33,465 nt of DNA from a bacterium (GTDB taxonomy: Bacteria > Cyanobacteriota > Vampirovibrionia > Gastranaerophilales > Gastranaerophilaceae): the NCBI GenBank assembly GCA_017478515.1, contig JAFVDH010000006.1, positions 1-33,465 of the forward strand, written 5' to 3'. Under the pieces are notes generated by a model, which saw only the letters and a program-made list of their open reading frames with translations, did no database searches and was not told where the DNA came from. Shown one piece after another: positions 18,319 to 26,656 of the stretch. The translations under genes were made by a program, and so were the position numbers. Within the stretch, counting starts at the first letter, position 1. Each line of letters starts with the position of its first letter.

Positions 18319-18540
18319 GGTAATTATATACAAGCTTACACAAATAATAAAAATATCATATCTTTATGTAGCTTCGTAAATTCGTTTATTGAAACAATTA
18401 TAAGCTCGAATTTGTTTGAGTGCGTAAGCACGAGTTATTAGAGCTGTGGTTGAAATTAACGAATTAGAAGTGAAATATCGAATATAATATTTTTATTATT
18501 TGTGTAAGCATAAACTTATGTAAAATTATATATAATTACC
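18319..18540. mobile_element. Inverted-repeat (MITE-like) element, copy 2 (core inverted)
   Basis: 222 bp starting GGTAATTATATACAAGC and ending TATAATTACC. Outer arms match copy 1 in the same orientation (short CAAG arm left, longer arm right). The roughly 140-bp core is the reverse complement of copy 1: 18447-18482 is an exact 36/36 match to the reverse complement of 8301-8336. The central stem is 18403-18411 with 18437-18445 (8 of 9 pairs), around the same 25-nt loop, which on this strand folds GTGC-GTAA-GCAC (18420-18431). Flanks (TAAATTTT and ATAATTTT) match at 6 of 8 positions, like a decayed target-site duplication. Confidence 0.85.
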
Positions 18541-18552
18541 ATAATTTTTTAC

Positions 18553-21126
18553 TTACATGAAGAAATTACGTTTGATTTGAGGTTGAGTTTGAAAGTGTTC
18601 AGCTGGTTGTGGTGCTTGATAATTTTGGATTAATTTTTGATAGCGTTCCATTTCACCGTTATTCATCAAATATTGAATAGATTCTAACGTTGATTTATTT
18701 TCAGGAGTGAAGTTATCTAACAAGTATCCTATAATTTCTGTTTTCAATCCGCTTAAAGCAAGACCTTTAATTTCAGGCAGCGTAGCATTTTGAATAAGTT
18801 TTTGAATAGCTGCTTTTTGCTCTTTAGAATTTAAAGTTCTGACTTGTTTTGCTTTTTCAACAGTGTTTGCGTTACTTGTAATAAGTTTGTTTATGCGGGC
18901 AGATACATCTGTTAATGATGTTGTAGAAGTTTTTGTTGACGAATCAGTTGCCGTTGTTGATTCGTTAGAAGAATTTGTTGTTTCAGGTTTATTTGATTTT
19001 TGGTTTTCGTAGTTTGTTTTAGATTCTTTTAAAGTCTCTTTAACGCTGTCGTAACCTGAATTTTGCAATTGGTTTATGAAGTTATCACGATTAGCATCGC
19101 TATATTCATAAACGTGTCTTGCCATAGCATTTAAGGCTTCTTCATCGCCTGAATCATAAACTCTTTGACCAATTTTGCCTTGAATTTCTTCGTCTTCGTA
19201 GTTTTGAACATTGTCTGCAACAGAACGGTTATATACGCCGTTTTCGTCAATAGCACGAGCTTCATCATCTACGTATAATTGATTTTCTTTTAGGTATCTA
19301 TGGCCGTTTTGACCTTGTTCATCCAATACGGCATCTCTTATTTCAGGGTCAGCGTTTTTAATTGTTTGGTTACGTCTGTCAACCATTGTTCTTTGTAAGT
19401 CTGTATCATCCACAACTGTTTCAGTGCTTACCATTACTGTTGCAACATCTTGTGCTTCAGAGGCTCTAATTGTTCCATCCTTAATTTTTGCACCGAATGC
19501 ATTATGAATACCCTCTGCCTGACCGTTGCTTAATGTTTGAATGTCAAGGTCTCCGATACGTTTTAGGGCTGATTTAACATCTCCGTCAAGCAAATCCATT
19601 TCAATCATTCTGCATGCTTGCTCGTTACATACTGTTATTTGGTCATCGCTAACTACTGATATATGTGCATTTTGTAAATCACCAACTTTAGATTGTAATT
19701 GTTGTTGTATTTTTGCTGCTAATTGTTCATCGCCGTTAGCCGCATCTAATAGTGCCTGATTTGTATTTGTGGCAGAAGAAGTTGCTTCAGCATATTTTTT
19801 AGATGCCAAAGCAGGGTTCATGTCAATAGCCGTTTCGGTAACATGTTGAGCGTTATCGTCGTTTATATTGTGCATGTTTTGAGCAGCTTGTTCAACAAAG
19901 TGGTCTTGTGTTCCGAAATCTCTTGCCAATTCTGCTGCCGAATCAATATTATCTCTTTGGTCTTGAGATGATGCCGCAGGTTCTGTTAAAGCACTTGCTA
20001 CTGCTGTTTGTACAACTTCTTGTTGTGCTTGAGCAGATTCACGGGATTGTACAACTTGAGATTGTAAGTCTGTTTTCAATTTTTTCTTAAATTGACTTGT
20101 TACAGACATTAAGTATTGACCTGATTCTGAACTTCTGTCAGTATTTTTAAGCAATTCTTTAAATTTAGCTTCACGTTCTTCCGGTGGAAGTTTCATAAAC
20201 ACTTCTGTAACATATTTTTTCATTACGGCGTGTTTTTCTTCCGTAGTTTGGGCATTTTTGTATTCATCGCCGAGAGTTGCTTCCAATTCTTCATCCAAAG
20301 AATTGCCGTCTTTAACGTAACCTCGTTCGCCAAAGAATGCATCTCTTGTTCTGGTAGAACCGTTTGCCATTGTTTCTATAACTCTTCCGTCAACATATTC
20401 AACGCTTGTTATTCTTTGTTTTTTGCTGAATTTTGAACGTGCTTGTGCTTCTGTTTCAGAAATTTCTTCAATTTTTGTTGTTCCGTCTTCGTAAGTTGTT
20501 TCAATTTTTCCGTCAGGAGTAAAGTTTATTTTAACAATTTTTTCTCTTTCAGGGTCAATTGTTCTGCTGCCAAATTTAGCAATTCTTTCATCTGCTTTTG
20601 TTAACGATGTTTCCAAGAAATTATCCACTTTTGATGCGGAAACTCCCTTAAAAAAGTCAAATTTAGGTGTATTTAACTTTAATTCAGCTGTGTTTTGCGG
20701 AGATTTTACCTGCCCTGACGTTGTTATATTTTGAACAGCAGGTTGAGTTAAAGTAGGTTTAAATCCCCATAAACCATCGTCAGTATTTTGGTTTGTATTA
20801 CCAAAACCAAATACGGAATTGTTGTTACTGCCTAAAAAAGAACCTGTATTAGAGGCAGACGGGTTCATGAAGTCTATGTTAAAAGATGGTTTATTTTGAA
20901 GAGCAGAAGAAGAAGTCTGAGGAGCAGACTGTGAAGTTGTTTGAGGCTTATTATCTTCAAGAATGCTTCCGCTCGGATTATTTAAAATTGCTGTATTTTG
21001 GTTATTACCTGAAAAGTCTATGACAATAGAGTTATCATTTGCAAATTTGATAACGTCAGCGATTGTCGCATTTTGCGGCAAGTTATATTGTTGTTTTATT
21101 GCTTCTAATGATAAACCAATACCCAT
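18553..21126 (-). CDS. Large hypothetical protein, paralogue of the 21509-23218 product
   Basis: 857 residues, no signal peptide or membrane segment. A small N-terminal domain (about 1-45, MGIGLSLEAIKQQYNLP...) is followed by an Asn/Gln/Ser-rich region (about 45-170). Next comes a beta-type segment with TPDGKIETTYEDGTTK and VDGRVIETMANGSTR (about 205-270), then a long helical array (about 280-690). After a Ser/Thr-rich linker comes a C-terminal helical module (about 735-845). The module and the preceding NSGYDSVKETLKESK block are shared with the next gene. SD AAGGA precedes ATG. I do not recognise the family. Helical repeats with low-complexity spacers suggest a structural or scaffolding protein. 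Confidence 0.85.
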   Translation of the reverse strand: MGIGLSLEAIKQQYNLPQNATIADVIKFANDNSIVIDFSGNNQNTAILNNPSGSILEDNKPQTTSQSAPQTSSSALQNKPSFNIDFMNPSASNTGSFLGSNNNSVFGFGNTNQNTDDGLWGFKPTLTQPAVQNITTSGQVKSPQNTAELKLNTPKFDFFKGVSASKVDNFLETSLTKADERIAKFGSRTIDPEREKIVKINFTPDGKIETTYEDGTTKIEEISETEAQARSKFSKKQRITSVEYVDGRVIETMANGSTRTRDAFFGERGYVKDGNSLDEELEATLGDEYKNAQTTEEKHAVMKKYVTEVFMKLPPEEREAKFKELLKNTDRSSESGQYLMSVTSQFKKKLKTDLQSQVVQSRESAQAQQEVVQTAVASALTEPAASSQDQRDNIDSAAELARDFGTQDHFVEQAAQNMHNINDDNAQHVTETAIDMNPALASKKYAEATSSATNTNQALLDAANGDEQLAAKIQQQLQSKVGDLQNAHISVVSDDQITVCNEQACRMIEMDLLDGDVKSALKRIGDLDIQTLSNGQAEGIHNAFGAKIKDGTIRASEAQDVATVMVSTETVVDDTDLQRTMVDRRNQTIKNADPEIRDAVLDEQGQNGHRYLKENQLYVDDEARAIDENGVYNRSVADNVQNYEDEEIQGKIGQRVYDSGDEEALNAMARHVYEYSDANRDNFINQLQNSGYDSVKETLKESKTNYENQKSNKPETTNSSNESTTATDSSTKTSTTSLTDVSARINKLITSNANTVEKAKQVRTLNSKEQKAAIQKLIQNATLPEIKGLALSGLKTEIIGYLLDNFTPENKSTLESIQYLMNNGEMERYQKLIQNYQAPQPAEHFQTQPQIKRNFFM

Positions 21127-21508
21127 AGGTATTCCTTATTTTACATAGACCTCATCTTTATAAAGTCGTTTTTTCTGTATTTTTTGATACGATTTTGAAA
21201 TGTCTGTGAGAATTTTTACAAAATTTAACAATCATGAAAATGGCTTGTACGACATGATTACAGCCTGGTGTTGGTTTTATGAAAAATGAAAAAATAGGTG
21301 GTTTTGTAAAAATTTGTTAAATAAAAATAGGCTTTTAAAATGAAAATAAAAAATTGGAAAATAAAAAGAAATTTAGCCTTTATTGAAATTGTAAATTTAT
21401 AAAATTTTTAATTTTGTGCAAATGCTTATACAAACTAAAAATTATTGGCTTAATTTAAGCCAATTTGCTTTAGTTTAGCTTAAGTTTCTCTCATGCGTTT
21501 GCTGTTCG
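21127..21508. other. 382-nt intergenic region between two paralogous genes
   Basis: No ORF with an SD is visible. It holds the terminator of the 23218 gene (21444-21464) and the 5' region of the 857-aa gene. Between them are nested inverted repeats: a 13-bp pair (21211-21223 with 21302-21314), enclosing a 7-bp pair (21230-21236 with 21253-21259). A TATAAA-like -10 for the 857-aa gene is present on the minus strand near 21160, but no convincing -35. Confidence 0.5.
21444..21464 (-). terminator. Terminator of the 21509-23218 gene
   Basis: ATTGGCTTAA and TTAAGCCAAT form a 10-bp stem around a single base. On the minus strand this is followed by AATTTTTAG, a short T-tract. Confidence 0.6.
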
Positions 21509-23218
21509 TTAGTGAACGAAGAAATTACCTGCTGCAGGTGATTGAAGAATGCCTGAATAATTACTGATTAGATGTTCATAACGAGTTTTTTCGGCAGGAG
21601 TCATCATAGGACTTAATTCTTCAAGTGTTGAACGGCTTTCAGGTGTATAGTTATCCAGTAAGTAGCTTATAACTTCTGTTTTTAATCCGCTTAAAACAAG
21701 ACTCTTAATCTCAGGTAATGTAGCACTTTCAATCATTTGACCGATAGCAGCCTGTTGTTCTTTAGGTGCTAAGACTTTTATTTGTTTTGCTTTCTGAGTA
21801 GTATTTAATGAAGTATTTTTAACTATTTTATTAATACGTTGTGCTGATGCGGCTAATGCAGAAGAACTTGTTGATGTTTTGCTTGTTTTATCGTTAGAAC
21901 TTGTATTTCTGCTTTCAGTATCGTTACCCTTAGCTTTTTGTTCAGCCTCGTATTGTGCTTTAGATTCTTTTAAAGTCTCTTTAACGCTGTCATAGCCTGA
22001 ATTGTTCAATGTGTTTATGATATTTTCACGAACAGATTCGTCGTAAGAGTAAACATCTCTTGCGAATATGTTAGCGATGTCTTCGTCTTCTAATTCTAAA
22101 CCTCGATTAACAGAGTATTCTTGAACAGATTTATCATAAGTTTTAGTTTGTTCGGCAGTAGCTTCACGAACTTCTTTAAATTCAGAGTCGTAACCTGCAT
22201 CAATCAATGCTTGCTGTTGTTCTGTATAAGCGTATTGAGTTAAGGTTTGTGCTCTACGTCCATGGGCTATTCGGTCTTCTCTTGAGAAACGTTCGTCACG
22301 AGAAATGTCCATTTCCATACTGTGAACTAAAGATGCTTTTTGCGTACGTCCATCAGGGTTGTTTTGAGCAGAGTCAAGTACATCTTGATATGCTAAGTCT
22401 GTCAAAGCTATTTTATGTCTTGGAGATAATTGTCCATGAGCTCCCAAAATTATTTCTTTAATTTCAGGTACGGCGTCTTCTGCGTAATTATCCAAATCAT
22501 GTATAGCTGATGCGATACCGACAACTCTTTGACCGTCTGTACCTTCCATTGTAACCGATCTTACGGCTCTTGCTTGTTGGTCAGGTTCCATTTTGTCAAT
22601 TACCGAACACAAAAATTCGTATTCTTCTGCTGATTCACATCTGCTTTTATACAATTCAAATTGTCTTGATTGGCTGATTGTACCTTTTTTATCGCTTCTA
22701 ATCCAATCAAAATATTTTACGGCAAGTTTTTCTTTTTCTTCAGCTGAAGCTTCGGTATATTTTTTACCGTAGAAAGTTTCCAAAGTTCGAGTAAAACTTG
22801 GTTTTTTAGATTCTTTGTTACGTGCGGCATTTTGAGCCCAAACAGGGTCATCAGCAGCAATTTCTACCGCAGTTGGTTTTTTTGTTTTTTTAGAACTTGT
22901 TACTGCAGAAGTTTGTTCATCAGGTTGTGCAGTTGAAACGGCAGGTTTTTTAGTGCTTGCTGCCACTTCGGGTTGTGCACTTGATGCGGCTGTATTTGTG
23001 GTGGTTCTTTGAATGCTTAATCCCATATCCGCATCATTATTCAACGCAGCATCGCTTACCAATCCTACATTTCCGTTTGATGAAGCTGTGGTTCTGTCTG
23101 TTGTTGTAGAATTTCCATATATGTCAATATCCTGCGTGCTTGCCGCAGGTTTCTTTTTTGTTTGTGTTTCTTGTTCATCCGCCGGTTTAAACGGATTGAC
23201 AGATGATACAGTTGTCAT
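21509..23218 (-). CDS. Large hypothetical protein, paralogue of the 18553-21126 product
   Basis: 569 residues, no signal peptide or membrane segment. The N-terminal 120 residues are Thr/Ala/Lys-rich and low complexity. A helical array follows (about 130-400), with FYGKKYTEASAEEKEKLAVKYF and PEIKEIILGAHGQLSPRHK, resembling HEAT-like repeats. NSGYDSVKETLKESK and, after a Ser/Thr linker, a C-terminal module (about 445-560) match the neighbouring 857-aa protein closely (SATLPEIKSLVLSGLKTE vs NATLPEIKGLALSGLKTE). The SD AAGGATG precedes ATG. It has the same strand and style as its neighbour, so it is a tandem duplication that diverged outside the C-terminal part. Function unknown. Confidence 0.85.
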   Translation of the reverse strand: MTTVSSVNPFKPADEQETQTKKKPAASTQDIDIYGNSTTTDRTTASSNGNVGLVSDAALNNDADMGLSIQRTTTNTAASSAQPEVAASTKKPAVSTAQPDEQTSAVTSSKKTKKPTAVEIAADDPVWAQNAARNKESKKPSFTRTLETFYGKKYTEASAEEKEKLAVKYFDWIRSDKKGTISQSRQFELYKSRCESAEEYEFLCSVIDKMEPDQQARAVRSVTMEGTDGQRVVGIASAIHDLDNYAEDAVPEIKEIILGAHGQLSPRHKIALTDLAYQDVLDSAQNNPDGRTQKASLVHSMEMDISRDERFSREDRIAHGRRAQTLTQYAYTEQQQALIDAGYDSEFKEVREATAEQTKTYDKSVQEYSVNRGLELEDEDIANIFARDVYSYDESVRENIINTLNNSGYDSVKETLKESKAQYEAEQKAKGNDTESRNTSSNDKTSKTSTSSSALAASAQRINKIVKNTSLNTTQKAKQIKVLAPKEQQAAIGQMIESATLPEIKSLVLSGLKTEVISYLLDNYTPESRSTLEELSPMMTPAEKTRYEHLISNYSGILQSPAAGNFFVH

Positions 23219-23408
23219 TTTTCATCCTTTTGTACACACTACATATTTATAAAGTAATTATATATAGGGTAAATTTCCCGTAAATTCATGTTTTTAGCCA
23301 TATTGTAACAAAATTTTACATAAATTGCAATATTTCTTAATACTTGCTATTACTGTCTAAAACATGCTCTGCATCATGGTTTCGCATGTATTTGAAAAAT
23401 ATTGCTTA

Positions 23409-23437
23409 TTTACATTTTTGTAAAGAAATGTTAAAAT
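23409..23437 (+). promoter_or_regulatory. Promoter of the 23507-24988 gene row
   Basis: TTTACA (23409-23414), a 17-nt spacer, and TAAAAT (23432-23437). The remaining 288-nt gap upstream (23219-23408) shows nothing else I can support. Confidence 0.6.
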
Positions 23438-23506
23438 ATTATGTGTAAAAAAGGCAATTTTTTAACATTTGAATTGTTTATATAAACATAAGAGAGGATT
23501 ATAAAT

Positions 23507-23674
23507 ATGAACAACAATGTAATTGAATTAAACTTTAAAAAAGCAGTTGAAACAGATGTAGTTAAAGAAGTTAATAAAACGGTTGTTCAAACTAATCCGA
23601 TTTACAAAAAAATGTTGGCTTTCCACCATTCTAAAATTGGTGAAAAACTTTCTATCTCTGATTTATTACGTTAA
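23507..23674 (+). CDS. 55-aa hypothetical protein
   Basis: SD AGAGAGG (23491-23497) precedes ATG. The product begins MNNNVIELNFKKAVETD and ends KIGEKLSISDLLR; it is charged and soluble, with a likely strand then two helices. It is first in a row with the 168-aa gene (8 nt later) and prmC, downstream of a good promoter. No family is recognised. The strong translation signals are the main evidence that it is real. Confidence 0.72.
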   Translation: MNNNVIELNFKKAVETDVVKEVNKTVVQTNPIYKKMLAFHHSKIGEKLSISDLLR

Positions 23675-23682
23675 TATCAATT

Positions 23683-24189
23683 ATGTATAATATCAAAAAC
23701 AGCATATTTTTGGTGTTGGATAAAACCCAGAAATCAGCATTATGTAACTTTTTGAGGGCTTTGGTGAAAAAAAGCCCTTATTTGCGTGTTGAAGAAATAC
23801 TTAATAAGTTTATTGAGGATGAAATTTACTATTTTAACGTAGGAAATCCTCATTTTGAATTCCTAAAAGATTTTATTGAGCATGAACAATTTCAAAATGA
23901 TGCTCTAAAATATATTCAGGAATGTAAAAAATACTACGAATATAAAGACTCTCAAAAACCTTTTATCGAAAAACAAAAAGAGTTTGAAAAACAAAAACGG
24001 AAATTTTTGCAGGAAAAGAAAATGTCTAAAGAATCTCCTACAAAAAAACAACTTTATTATTATGAATGTTTGTGCAAAAAATATAATATAGAAAAACAGG
24101 ATACGTCCGAATTTTCTAAATTGGATTTGAAAAATATAATATGCGGAATAATTGATGAGCATTCAGGAGATAGTAAACCTTTTAATTGA
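23683..24189 (+). CDS. Hypothetical protein upstream of prmC
   Basis: 168 residues, cytoplasmic by appearance. The N-terminal half (about 1-90) is helical with FLRALVKKSPYLRVEEILNKF. A Lys/Glu-rich coiled segment (about 93-120) links to a C-terminal helical piece with TKKQLYYYECLCKKYNIEK, which looks like a small helix-extension-helix fold. There is no SD at ATG 23683, so it may be translated by coupling to the 55-aa ORF ending 8 nt before. It overlaps prmC by 35 nt. I do not recognise it. Confidence 0.78.
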   Translation: MYNIKNSIFLVLDKTQKSALCNFLRALVKKSPYLRVEEILNKFIEDEIYYFNVGNPHFEFLKDFIEHEQFQNDALKYIQECKKYYEYKDSQKPFIEKQKEFEKQKRKFLQEKKMSKESPTKKQLYYYECLCKKYNIEKQDTSEFSKLDLKNIICGIIDEHSGDSKPFN

Positions 24190-24988
24190 AGCAGGTATTG
24201 AAAAAAATGAGGCTAATGCGGAAGTTAAGCTTCTTCTTGAACATTTTTGCGATTTTAAACCTGTTGATATTATTTTTGGCAAAAAACTTGATACATCCAA
24301 GTTATCTATCGTTAGGGATAAAGTTATTGAACGCATAAAAACAAATATGCCTGTTCAATATATTATGGGGTTTGGTTATTTTATGGGGGATAAATTTATT
24401 GTAAACAAAAATGTTTTAATCCCTCGTGATGAAACCGAAATTTTAGTAAATAAAGCTATTGAAAAAGCTTTAATAACAAATTCAAAAAAAATACTTGATA
24501 TTGGTACGGGAAGCGGCTGTATTGCCTGTTCAATTGCAAAAGCTATTGATGGTTTTATTCTGGGTGTGGATATTTCTAATGAGGCGTTAAATGTTGCTTT
24601 TCAAAATTCTAAGCGGTTATTTTTGGATAAAAGAGTTGAATTCAGACAATCGGATTTGTTTTCAAAAATTGAACCTAATGAAAAATTTGATATTATAGTG
24701 TCAAATCCGCCATATATACCTCCTCAAGAAAAAATATCAATTCAAAAAGAGGTTCTGCATGAACCTGAATTGGCATTATTTACTCAAGATGATAAAGGTT
24801 TGGAGTTTTATGAAAAAATAATAAATGATGCTCCTAAATTTTTAAATAAAAACGGGTATATCTTATTTGAATTAGGATTCGGCCAAAGCAAAGATGTTGA
24901 AAATATCCTTTTAAATAAAGGGTTTAAGAATATAGAAATTGAAAAAGACCTTGCAAATATTGATAGAGTTATTATTGCCCAAATTTAG
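24155..24988 (+). CDS. prmC: Release factor glutamine methyltransferase PrmC
   Basis: PrmC (HemK) N5-methylates the GGQ glutamine of peptide-chain release factors. The 277-aa product has an N-terminal helical RF-binding domain (1-75) and LIPRDETE at 88-95. It carries the SAM motif DIGTGSG near 115-121 and the catalytic NPPYIPP at 184-190. I start at ATG 24155; a TTG lies just before at 24152. The gene begins inside the 168-aa gene, implying coupled translation. The common partner prfA is not next to it here. Confidence 0.94.
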   Translation: MSIQEIVNLLIEAGIEKNEANAEVKLLLEHFCDFKPVDIIFGKKLDTSKLSIVRDKVIERIKTNMPVQYIMGFGYFMGDKFIVNKNVLIPRDETEILVNKAIEKALITNSKKILDIGTGSGCIACSIAKAIDGFILGVDISNEALNVAFQNSKRLFLDKRVEFRQSDLFSKIEPNEKFDIIVSNPPYIPPQEKISIQKEVLHEPELALFTQDDKGLEFYEKIINDAPKFLNKNGYILFELGFGQSKDVENILLNKGFKNIEIEKDLANIDRVIIAQI

Positions 24989-25141
24989 ACTTTTTGGATG
25001 TTTTGTTTGTTTTTAGTTTGATAAAATAAAAAAAAAATAATATTATTGTGTAGAGGGAATTTACTGTAAAATTTGCATATAAGTATGTTTTATCGTAAAT
25101 TTTCTTATAAAGAGTGATATTAAGCGTGTTTGAACAGGTTT

Positions 25142-25176
25142 TGTAATGTGAATATTACTGAATTATTCTCATTACA
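25142..25176 (+). promoter_or_regulatory. Operator-like inverted repeat upstream of XRE gene
   Basis: TGTAATGTGAATA (25142-25154) and TATTCTCATTACA (25164-25176) are inverted repeats matching at 12 of 13 positions, with a 9-nt spacer. They end 4 nt before a -10-like CAAAAT (25180-25185, preceded by TGC). A repressor here would block the promoter, probably autoregulation by the XRE protein. Confidence 0.65.
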
Positions 25177-25191
25177 TGCCAAAATTTCTAT

Positions 25192-25401
25192 ATGGGTATT
25201 CGCAAATTAAGAAATGATATAGGAAAAAAAATAAAATATTTACGTAAAGAACATGGCATTTCGCAGGAAAAGCTTGCGGAGGGTATTGAAATGTCAAGAG
25301 AACATATTTCCTGTCTTGAAAGAGGAAAAAACCTTATTACAATTGAATCTTTATATAAAATTGCGGAATATTTTAATGTTGATATAAAAGACTTTTTTTA
25401 A
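25192..25401 (+). CDS. Minimal XRE-family HTH regulator
   Basis: 69 residues, essentially one Cro/CI HTH domain: KIKYLRKEHGISQEKLAEGIEMSREHISCLERGKNLITIESLYKIAEYF, then NVDIKDFF. There is no SD. A TGC-CAAAAT extended -10-like box ends 6 nt before ATG, so it may be leaderless. The promoter overlaps a large inverted repeat, so autorepression is likely. It is single-gene. Downstream (25402-25577) I see only AT-rich sequence. Confidence 0.85.
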   Translation: MGIRKLRNDIGKKIKYLRKEHGISQEKLAEGIEMSREHISCLERGKNLITIESLYKIAEYFNVDIKDFF

Positions 25402-25577
25402 TTTAAAGAGATTATTCAAAGACAGATGTATTAATAATGTGGAACAATATTCTTGTTTCTTACAGAATTGGTCTGGTATTGTCTATAAAAGCATATAAAA
25501 TTTAAATTCAAATTCAAGTCTTTGAAGATAATCTGTTAATGCCAAAAAAGTTGAGGTTATTACTTTTATAAAGACAG

Positions 25578-26279
25578 TTATTTATTGTGCATAATTTTTT
25601 TATTGTTTCTATTATGATTTATAAAATCCGCTATGTATAAAAACGGGGTATCGCAAAGAGCTATAAGTATTTTTAACAAATAAGTCGTAATACATAATTT
25701 CCAAACTGTTGCAAGAGAAAATATTCCGCAAAAAGCAATAAAAGTGAAAATTATTGTATCAATCAGCTGACTTGTCATCGTTGCGGTATTATTTCTTAAC
25801 CATATAAATCTACCGTTTGGAGAAATATTTTTAATATGTTCGTATAAATAGATATCAAGCGAGTTAGAAATTAAATAAGCAATCATGCTGCCAAAACAAA
25901 TTCTCGGAGTCAAAGAGAATAGAGTTTTCATTGCTTCCTGTGCGAAATCTTCGTTATTGGGAATGAATAATATATCTATCTGTGTTAAAAATGTTAAAAC
26001 CAGTAAAGCAAAAAATCCTATAAATACGCCTTTTTTTGCATCTTTTATTCCATAATTTTCACTTAGAATATCTGTTGCTAAAAAAATACTTCCGTAAGTA
26101 ATGTTTCCAAGAGTTAATGGCATTCCAAAAATATCAACACACTTGATAACTTCAATATTTGCAATAACTGTAGCAAGGGCTATCCACGCATAAACTCCCG
26201 TCTTATCAAAGAATTTATACGCAAGTGTGACAAATATAAAATTTAAAATGATTGATATAAAAAATAAAGCTTCATTCAT
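25578..26279 (-). CDS. yhhQ: Queuosine precursor transporter (YhhQ/VUT family)
   Basis: An inner-membrane carrier that imports queuosine precursors. The 233-aa product has about six hydrophobic helices. It has the family's diagnostic segment VANIEVIKCVDIFG, followed by LGNITYGSIFLATDILSENYG (about 38-77), then a helix with FGSMIAYLISNSLDIYLYEHIK (about 130-150) and RNNTATMTSQLIDTIIFTF (about 162-180). All are typical of DUF165/QueT-like YhhQ proteins. No preQ1 riboswitch is visible upstream and no queuosine synthesis gene is nearby. It is divergent from the PheC-like gene. The start lacks a clear SD. Confidence 0.88.
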   Translation of the reverse strand: MNEALFFISIILNFIFVTLAYKFFDKTGVYAWIALATVIANIEVIKCVDIFGMPLTLGNITYGSIFLATDILSENYGIKDAKKGVFIGFFALLVLTFLTQIDILFIPNNEDFAQEAMKTLFSLTPRICFGSMIAYLISNSLDIYLYEHIKNISPNGRFIWLRNNTATMTSQLIDTIIFTFIAFCGIFSLATVWKLCITTYLLKILIALCDTPFLYIADFINHNRNNKKIMHNK

Positions 26280-26656
26280 AAAAATATTGTATCTTTAAAA
26301 TTTATTAAATACTAAATAAAATGAGTAATTTTATACAATTTTACACAAAATTAAAAATAAAATTACAGGTCTTTCCTGCCGGCTATTTTATTCACATAAA
26401 TTTAAATGCGAAATTGAGGATTAGAAATATCGTTGTTTGTACAAAGTTGGTTTGACATTTCCCTCAATTTCGCATTAATTTATAATTCATTTTCCCAAAT
26501 ATCAGAAAACTGACACTTTTATTCTTTATTCAAAATATTTATGTAAAACTATATGTAATTAACATAAAATCAAAAATAATCTAAAAAGGGCAAGTTTACT
26601 TTACCAATCTAATTATTTGTGATAAAAATTTTGAAAGAGAATTGAGAGGAATGTAG
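26280..26656. other. 377-nt divergent intergenic region
   Basis: No ORF is seen. It holds the probable third, diverged repeat element (26325-26563), with a 15-bp hairpin in its centre, plus the 5' region of the PheC-like gene. There is no riboswitch fold I can recognise. Confidence 0.5.
26325..26563. repeat. Possible diverged member of the inverted-repeat element family
   Basis: The left end GTAATTTTATACAATTTTAC and the right end (read on the minus strand) GTTAATTACATATAGTTTTAC resemble each other and the GGTAATTATATA...TTACA arms of the copies at 8259 and 18319. Each is followed by an A-rich stretch. The length (239 bp) is similar. The core is unrelated and instead carries a 15-bp perfect stem (26405-26419 with 26462-26476) with a 42-nt loop. 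Confidence 0.4.

Noticed and set aside
26280..26400. preQ1 riboswitch upstream of yhhQ
   Set aside because: No short G-rich stem with the A-rich tail typical of preQ1 aptamers was found on the minus strand.
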